This document shows positions 58,924-64,000 of a stretch of DNA of 64,000 nt, in pieces. A program made the position numbers and the translations under genes. The notes under the pieces are model-generated. The model was not told where the DNA came from. It made no database searches and worked only from the letters and a program-made list of their open reading frames with translations. Each line of letters begins with the position of its first letter. Positions within the stretch are counted from its first letter, which is position 1. This DNA is from Vibrio cincinnatiensis DSM 19608 (lineage in GTDB: Bacteria; Pseudomonadota; Gammaproteobacteria; Enterobacterales; Vibrionaceae), in assembly GCF_900167345.1 (NCBI RefSeq), contig NZ_FUXB01000004.1:185880-249879 (forward strand), given 5' to 3'.

Positions 58924-58929
58924 ATTATA
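58924..58929 (-). promoter_or_regulatory. Possible -10 element of a fabZ-lpxA promoter
   Basis: On minus a perfect TATAAT, about 70 bases before the fabZ ATG and immediately downstream of the hairpin at 58934-58962. No good -35 is visible 16-18 bases upstream, where the hairpin lies. Confidence 0.35.
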
Positions 58930-58933
58930 GGCG

Positions 58934-58962
58934 AAAAAGACTCGCACATTGCGAGCCTTTTT
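58934..58962. terminator. Terminator-like hairpin between lpxD and fabZ
   Basis: AAAAAG-A-CTCGCA (58934-58946) with TGCGAG-C-CTTTTT (58950-58962), CAT loop and one internal mismatch. T runs on both strands. On minus it lies between the lpxD stop codon and fabZ. Confidence 0.7.
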
Positions 58963-58978
58963 AGAAAAACAGCAAAAA

Positions 58979-60013
58979 TTAACGGTCTACTTTTTGCTCT
59001 AGTTGCTTTTCAACCGCTTTTAGCCGCTTATTCATTTCATCAATTCGATGAACACGAGTCGCCGTTTTTCGCCACTCTTTATTCGTTTGCAATGGAATAC
59101 CGGAAGAATACATGCCCTTTTCTTCGATACTGCGCATCACCATTCCCATTCCAGTAATGGTCACACCATCAGCGATCCGGATGTGGCCATTAAGAACAGA
59201 CGCACCGCCAATAATGCAGTATTTACCAATTTGAGTACTGCCTGCAACGACTGTACCACCCGCCATTGCTGTACCATATCCGATGTGTACATTATGCGCG
59301 ATTTGTAGTTGGTTATCGATGATGACATTATCTTCAATCACAGTGTCATCAAGCGCACCACGATCAATGGTGGTACAGGCCCCGATTTCTACTCGATTGC
59401 CAATACGAACAGAACCCAGTTGTGGAATTTTTATCCACTCACCACGTTCATTCGCATAACCAAATCCATCGGCACCAATCACCGTACCTGACTGAATTAA
59501 ACAATGACTACCAATTTGAACGCCATGATAAATCGTTACATTCGCCCATAGTTTAGTCTGTTCACCTAATTGGGCATTTTTACCTACAAAACAGCCTGCA
59601 CCAATGACTACATGATCGCCAAGCACAACCCCTGATTCAATCACCGCATTGGCACCAATAGAAACATGTTGACCGAGCATCACATCGTCCGCCACAACAG
59701 CACTGGCAGCAATACCTTCGGCAGCGGGTAACGGCGTACTATCCAATGCTTGAGCAACCTTAGCAAAAGCCACATAGGGGTCGGCAACCACAAGTACATT
59801 GGATGGGCATAATTCACGTTCAGACTCTTTCACCATAATAATGGTAGCTTGGCACTGAGCGAGATGTTTGCTGTATTTAGAATTCGAAAGAAAGGTGACA
59901 TTCCCTTCTCGTGCTCGATCCATAGGGGCAACCGCGCTTACTGTTGCATCAGCATCACCATGCAACGTTCCCCCAGTAATGGTTGCCAAATCGGCTAAAG
60001 TCAGTGTTTTCAT
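58979..60013 (-). CDS. lpxD: UDP-3-O-acyl-glucosamine N-acyltransferase LpxD
   Basis: 344 residues. An N-terminal uridine-binding domain (about 1-100; [16 protein letters not shown]), a hexapeptide-repeat beta-helix (about 105-310) with the catalytic His in the [12 protein letters not shown] segment, and a C-terminal helix (about 320-344). It adds the N-linked 3-hydroxyacyl chain, third step of lipid A synthesis. Eighteen bases downstream of skp. Confidence 0.97.
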   Translation of the reverse strand: MKTLTLADLATITGGTLHGDADATVSAVAPMDRAREGNVTFLSNSKYSKHLAQCQATIIMVKESERELCPSNVLVVADPYVAFAKVAQALDSTPLPAAEGIAASAVVADDVMLGQHVSIGANAVIESGVVLGDHVVIGAGCFVGKNAQLGEQTKLWANVTIYHGVQIGSHCLIQSGTVIGADGFGYANERGEWIKIPQLGSVRIGNRVEIGACTTIDRGALDDTVIEDNVIIDNQLQIAHNVHIGYGTAMAGGTVVAGSTQIGKYCIIGGASVLNGHIRIADGVTITGMGMVMRSIEEKGMYSSGIPLQTNKEWRKTATRVHRIDEMNKRLKAVEKQLEQKVDR

Positions 60014-60031
60014 AGTCTTAAAAAATTATTG

Positions 60032-60544
60032 TTATTTAATTGCTTGAATTACTTTTTCTGAAATATTGTATTGCGCTTTTCCATATTGCATTGCGCTCAC
60101 ATCCACAATGATGTCATAGCCTTCTTTTTCAGCCACTTTTTGTACCGCATCTTGGATGATTTTAAACAATCGCTGTTTCTCTTCAGCTTCACGACGAGCA
60201 GAAGCTTGCTCTAACGCTTGAGCTTTAATTTTGTACGTACTGTCTAATTGGCCAATTTCAATACGCAATTTATCCACATCATCTTGGCTCATTAATTCAG
60301 AATCACGTCTTAATCTTTCGATCATGGTTTTAGCCTGAGCTTGCAAACTTTGCAGTTCCGCGGCTTTATCTTTGAATTCTTCCTGCATTTGCTGAAGAAC
60401 CACTTCACGCTGAGGTAGAGCTTGGAACACTTGTGCGGTGTTAATAAAACCGATTTTTTGTGCCGCATCAGCAGCCTGAGCAAATAACGCTGAGCTAAGA
60501 ACAATAAGGCTAACACTGGCTGCTTTGATAGTATTTTTCAACAT
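60032..60544 (-). CDS. skp: Periplasmic chaperone Skp (OmpH)
   Basis: 170 residues. Signal peptide ending in LFAQAADA, then QKIGFINTAQVFQALPQRE and a long charged helical hairpin (about 45-130), which forms the tentacles of the trimeric chaperone. It carries unfolded outer-membrane proteins to the BAM complex, encoded by the gene just upstream (12 bases). Confidence 0.95.
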   Translation of the reverse strand: MLKNTIKAASVSLIVLSSALFAQAADAAQKIGFINTAQVFQALPQREVVLQQMQEEFKDKAAELQSLQAQAKTMIERLRRDSELMSQDDVDKLRIEIGQLDSTYKIKAQALEQASARREAEEKQRLFKIIQDAVQKVAEKEGYDIIVDVSAMQYGKAQYNISEKVIQAIK

Positions 60545-60556
60545 ATTTTCCTCAAA

Positions 60557-62965
60557 TTAGAAGGTTCGACCAATAGTGAAAGTGAAGAATTCTTCATTGT
60601 CACCATCGTATTTTTTAATGGGTTTAGCAAGGGAAAAGACCAGAGGCCCCATCGGAGACATCCACTGTAAAGCAACCCCATACGAAGAACGGTATTTACT
60701 TGGATCCGAGTAATCATAGTAATAGCGGTTACCATAACTGGCACCACCAGAACGATAATCAAACTCCGTATCCCATACACTCGCCATATCAATAAATAGG
60801 CTAGTCCGAACTTGACTGCGCGCTTCATCGGAAGCAAACGGTGTTGGAACAATCAATTCCATACTCGCCAATGCAATCGCATTCCCCCCTACAGAGTCAT
60901 CGGTAGCGGTATCATTACCGTTGTTTGAACCAGAATAATCACGATACACCGCTTTAGGGCCTGCAGAGTTAGAACCGAAGCCTCGTAAAGTAGTAAAGCC
61001 ACCGGCATAGAAGTTCTCATAAAATGGGTAAAGGTTATCTTTGCCATCGGTTTTTCCATAACCATTACCATACCCTAAACGTCCACGAAGCAGCAGGGTA
61101 AATTCATGCTTTTTCGTCAAAGGGATGTACTGGCGGACATCATACTGCAACTTGAAATATTGTGCGTCCGAACCCGGAACCGTCATTTTGGCAAAGGCAC
61201 GTTGGTGGTTACCTGCGGTTGGGAAATAGCCTCTATTGAGGTTATTGCGTGTCCAAGCCACGTTGATATCAAAATCGTCGGTAATCAAATTGTCAGGGTT
61301 GCAATCCCCTAAGTTACACAGGAATTGCTCCACTTGCAGGTAAGGTGTGAGATTTCCAATCTTGTTGTGTGTATACCCAACACCAAACTCAAAACGGTTT
61401 AATTCATCAAAAGGAAATCCCCAAGTTAATCCCGTTCCGTAACTTTGGTTGGTATAGTCAACGATCCCTGCCTCTGAAGCTTCAAATTTATTATAGAATA
61501 CGCGCCCACCTAAGCTAACACCATCAATATTCCAGTAGGGATCTCGATATTCCAAGGTTACGTTTTGTTGGTAATCATTGGTTGTTGCGCTCACGCTCAC
61601 CCGATCACCGCTTCCCATAAAGTTATCTTGAGTTAAGCCAACCGTGAAACTTACGCCAGATTCTGTCCCGTAACCCACCCCGAAGTTAATACTACCTGAG
61701 TTTGCTTCTTTAACACTGTAGACAAGATCAACCTGATCGTCCGAACCTGGAACACGTACCGTTTGTACATCAACCGTTTCAAAGAAACCTAAACGGTTCA
61801 GGCGTGCTTTACCAGTATCAATCGCTCTGGAATTAAGCCAACTGCCTTCCATTTGGCGCATTTCGCGTCGCAAAACTTCATCACGAGTCGTATTGTTACC
61901 GATAAAACGGATATCACGGACATACATGCGCTTACCCGCTTCCACATGTACCAGCAGTGAAACCTCTTGGGTTTCATCATCAAACTCAGGAATAGTTTGT
62001 ACTTGAGGATAAGCATAGCCCGCTTCACCAAGTACTCGCTTAACGCCCTCTTCCAATTGGGTAACCGAAGAACCTTGGTAAGTATCTCCCATCTCAAATG
62101 GAATTAGCGCACGAAGTTCTTGTTCTTTTCCAATCAATTCACCACGGAATTGCACATCTTTAACGGTATAAGGTAAACCTTCATTCAAGTTTAGGGTGAT
62201 ATACACCCCTTTTTTATCCGGTGAAATAGAAACTTGGGTCGATTCCACTCTAAACTTAAGGTATCCGCGATCCAGATAGAATGTACGTAGCCCTTCAATA
62301 TCCGCAGCGAGGACTTGCTTCTGATATTTGTCATCAGAGAGGAAATTCCACCAAGAGAGGTCAACATTAAGGTCAAAACGAGACAGTAGCTCTTCATTGC
62401 TAAAGACTTCATTACCAATAAAGTTTATCTGTTGGATCTTCGCCGAAACACCTTCGTTAAAAACAAATTTCAAATCAGCCCGATTACGAGGCAAAGGCGT
62501 GACAACGGCTTTCACATTGGCATTGTATTTACCAACACTGTAATAAAAATCTTCGAGCCCTTTTTCAATATTACTCAAGGTGGTTCGATCTAACGCCTCT
62601 CCAACTCGGATACCAGAAGCCTCTAAATTTTGCTGAAGTTGCTCTTGCTTAATCGCTTTATTGCCAGAAAAAGAAACGCTGGCGATGGTGGGACGCTCCT
62701 GAACTTGAACGACCAAAGCCGAACCATCGCGTAACACTCTAATATCTTCAAAGTTTCCCGATGCGTATAACGCTTGAATAATTTGAGCCACATCTTGTGA
62801 ATCAACCGTATCACCAATACGCACTGGCATTCTTAATAATGCAGCCCCAAGTGCAACACGCTGTAATCCCTGAATCTGAATGTCCTGAACAACAAATTTT
62901 TCGGCACCATTGACTGATACACTCGTTGCGAGCAGTGTCGCTAACAGGATTTTTTTTATCGCCAT
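60557..62965 (-). CDS. bamA: Outer-membrane protein assembly factor BamA
   Basis: 802 residues. Signal peptide (cleavage near SVNGA), five POTRA domains (about 22-420; first KFVVQDIQIQGLQRVALGAA) and a C-terminal 16-strand Omp85 barrel (about 425-802). The barrel has the RGF motif (GGFTTLRGFGSNSAGP), an extracellular-loop Cys pair (CNLGDC) and a C-terminal aromatic residue (GRTF). Essential insertase for beta-barrel proteins such as the OmpA in this window. Confidence 0.98.
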   Translation of the reverse strand: MAIKKILLATLLATSVSVNGAEKFVVQDIQIQGLQRVALGAALLRMPVRIGDTVDSQDVAQIIQALYASGNFEDIRVLRDGSALVVQVQERPTIASVSFSGNKAIKQEQLQQNLEASGIRVGEALDRTTLSNIEKGLEDFYYSVGKYNANVKAVVTPLPRNRADLKFVFNEGVSAKIQQINFIGNEVFSNEELLSRFDLNVDLSWWNFLSDDKYQKQVLAADIEGLRTFYLDRGYLKFRVESTQVSISPDKKGVYITLNLNEGLPYTVKDVQFRGELIGKEQELRALIPFEMGDTYQGSSVTQLEEGVKRVLGEAGYAYPQVQTIPEFDDETQEVSLLVHVEAGKRMYVRDIRFIGNNTTRDEVLRREMRQMEGSWLNSRAIDTGKARLNRLGFFETVDVQTVRVPGSDDQVDLVYSVKEANSGSINFGVGYGTESGVSFTVGLTQDNFMGSGDRVSVSATTNDYQQNVTLEYRDPYWNIDGVSLGGRVFYNKFEASEAGIVDYTNQSYGTGLTWGFPFDELNRFEFGVGYTHNKIGNLTPYLQVEQFLCNLGDCNPDNLITDDFDINVAWTRNNLNRGYFPTAGNHQRAFAKMTVPGSDAQYFKLQYDVRQYIPLTKKHEFTLLLRGRLGYGNGYGKTDGKDNLYPFYENFYAGGFTTLRGFGSNSAGPKAVYRDYSGSNNGNDTATDDSVGGNAIALASMELIVPTPFASDEARSQVRTSLFIDMASVWDTEFDYRSGGASYGNRYYYDYSDPSKYRSSYGVALQWMSPMGPLVFSLAKPIKKYDGDNEEFFTFTIGRTF

Positions 62966-63014
62966 ATATGTTCTAGTTATTCCTTACTACAAACCATTGC
63001 CTAATGCTTATCTA

Positions 63015-64000
63015 TCACAGGCGAGTAAAATCGTTAAATATTGCTAAGGCCATCAGTGAGAAAATAATGATTCCCCCGACTCGATAACCCATTTCTTGTA
63101 CTTTCTCTGGTACTGGGCGTCGAGTTACTGCTTCAATTGCAAAAAATAGTAGGTGACCGCCATCAAGCATCGGTAATGGGACTAAGTTAATAATTCCCAG
63201 ATTGATACTGATCAAAGCCAGAAAGCCTAAGAAATAAACCAACCCATAATCGGCCGTGGTTCCCGCCCCTTTAGCAATTGAAATCGGGCCGCTGAGATTA
63301 TTCAACCCCACATCGCCGACAATCAACTTTTTAAGCATACTCAGCGTTAACTGAATAACTTGCCCAGTTTTATCAAACGCTTTACCAATAGACTCAAAGG
63401 GGCCAAATTGTAATTCAAAACGATACCCCTCTGGCCATGAAGCGACTTGAGGTGCTATCCCTGCAAAACCGATAACCTCACCATTGTTTAGCTTTCTGCT
63501 ATCTGGCGTCAACGATAAAACAACCACGTCCTGATTACGCTCAACCTCCAAGATTAATGTCCGTTGAGGGTTGGCTTGAATATCCGACACCGCTTGTTGC
63601 CAACTGGAAATCGCTTGACCATTGATTCGAGTTAACACATCCCCGACCTGCAACCCTGCACGTTCCCCAGCACTACCGGATGAGATACTGGCTAATTCTG
63701 TCGAAACCGCAGGCAGAAAAGGTTTAAATCCTAGCGCTTCCATAGCAGACTCTGTTTCAGGGGCAAAGTTCCATGACTGTAAATCAAAAGTCTTGATTTC
63801 TTCTACACCTATGGAGCCTGGCGAAGAGACCGTTAAGGTTAAGCTTGGGCTACCAATATGACGAATCAGCCCCATATTGACCGATTCCCAATCCAGAGTC
63901 TTCATCCCTGAAACGGCTTTTATTTCCATTCCAGGCACCACTCCAGCGTCAGCAGCAATGGAGTAAGGCGTCACTTCGCCAATGACTGGTTTTACAGCGG
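63015..64000 (-). CDS. rseP: RseP site-2 zinc protease (5' end outside the window)
   Basis: The C-terminal ~328 codons of an intramembrane metalloprotease that cleaves RseA in the sigma-E stress pathway. The frame stays open to the window edge; the GTG at 63974 is an internal Val codon. Visible are the end of the first PDZ domain, the second PDZ domain (about 110 residues in; GERAGLQVGDVLTRINGQ), and the terminal membrane helices with the metal-binding LDGGH motif (NLVPLPMLDGGHLLFFAIEA). The HExxH motif lies outside. It lies 49 bases upstream of bamA. Confidence 0.97.
   Translation of the reverse strand, partial: AVKPVIGEVTPYSIAADAGVVPGMEIKAVSGMKTLDWESVNMGLIRHIGSPSLTLTVSSPGSIGVEEIKTFDLQSWNFAPETESAMEALGFKPFLPAVSTELASISSGSAGERAGLQVGDVLTRINGQAISSWQQAVSDIQANPQRTLILEVERNQDVVVLSLTPDSRKLNNGEVIGFAGIAPQVASWPEGYRFELQFGPFESIGKAFDKTGQVIQLTLSMLKKLIVGDVGLNNLSGPISIAKGAGTTADYGLVYFLGFLALISINLGIINLVPLPMLDGGHLLFFAIEAVTRRPVPEKVQEMGYRVGGIIIFSLMALAIFNDFTRL

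Overview
This window is a stretch of core chromosome from a gammaproteobacterium of the family Vibrionaceae, most likely Vibrio or a close relative. The evidence is gene content and order. A polar-flagellum cluster runs flaC-flaA-flgLKJIHGFEDCB-cheR-cheV-flgA-flgM-flgN, followed by the Vibrio-specific H-ring and outer-membrane genes flgP, flgO and flgT. Beyond it lie ompA-gltX-copA-chitobiase, gmhA/fadE, dnaQ/rnhA/gloB/mltD, and the envelope block rseP-bamA-skp-lpxD-fabZ-lpxA-lpxB-rnhB-dnaE-accA-tilS. The species cannot be named from the sequence alone. I see no prophage, insertion sequence, integrase or CRISPR array.

Layout. 1-130: tRNA-Leu(UAG) and its terminator. 469-20696: flagellar and chemotaxis genes, with flaC to cheV on the minus strand, flgA-flgM-flgN on plus, flgO-flgP on minus and flgT on plus. 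Sigma-54-type (GG-N10-GC) promoter elements lie before flgB, flgF, flgK, flgO and flgT, with a variant before flaA. Sigma-28-type elements (TAAAG-N14 then GCCGATAA-like) lie before flaC, flgM and cheV. 20750-24156: tRNA-Arg(CCU), a LysE exporter with an AraC regulator, an AP2-like protein of unknown role, and OmpA. 24439-32845: gltX, a copper ATPase behind a MerR/CueR-type promoter, an outer-membrane chitobiase and a TraB/GumN protein. 32895-33196: tRNA-Pro(UGG) preceded in its transcript by two tandem 92-bp units, each carrying a decayed tRNA-Pro copy. 33670-42135: smrA, rluF, upp, purMN (PurR box), a class II glutamine amidotransferase, gmhA and fadE (FadR box). 42231-49690: a TIGR03503-like membrane protein, dnaQ, rnhA, a methyltransferase, gloB, mltD, a YafD-like protein, glnB and a cytochrome c. 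49753-64000: tilS back to a 5'-truncated rseP, all on minus.

How the parts work together. The first 20 kb encode the rod, hook, hook-filament junction, filament, P/L rings, H-ring, export chaperone, anti-sigma factor and two chemotaxis proteins. The promoters divide it into sigma-54 (hook-basal body, flaA) and sigma-28 (flaC, flgM, cheV-cheR) units, the known Vibrio flagellar hierarchy. The last 15 kb encode outer-membrane biogenesis (site-2 protease, BAM barrel assembly, periplasmic chaperone, lipid A synthesis) joined to fatty-acid and DNA synthesis. Terminator-like hairpins within this block suggest it is transcribed in segments.

I did not find a clearly new multi-gene system. The features most worth a second look are the tandem pseudo-tRNA-Pro units inside the tRNA-Pro transcript, an orphan intrinsic terminator next to an FNR-like box (possible small RNA), the face-to-face flgO/flgT promoters, a cheV promoter buried in flgA, and the uncharacterised AP2-like gene. 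All motif calls were made by eye without searches.
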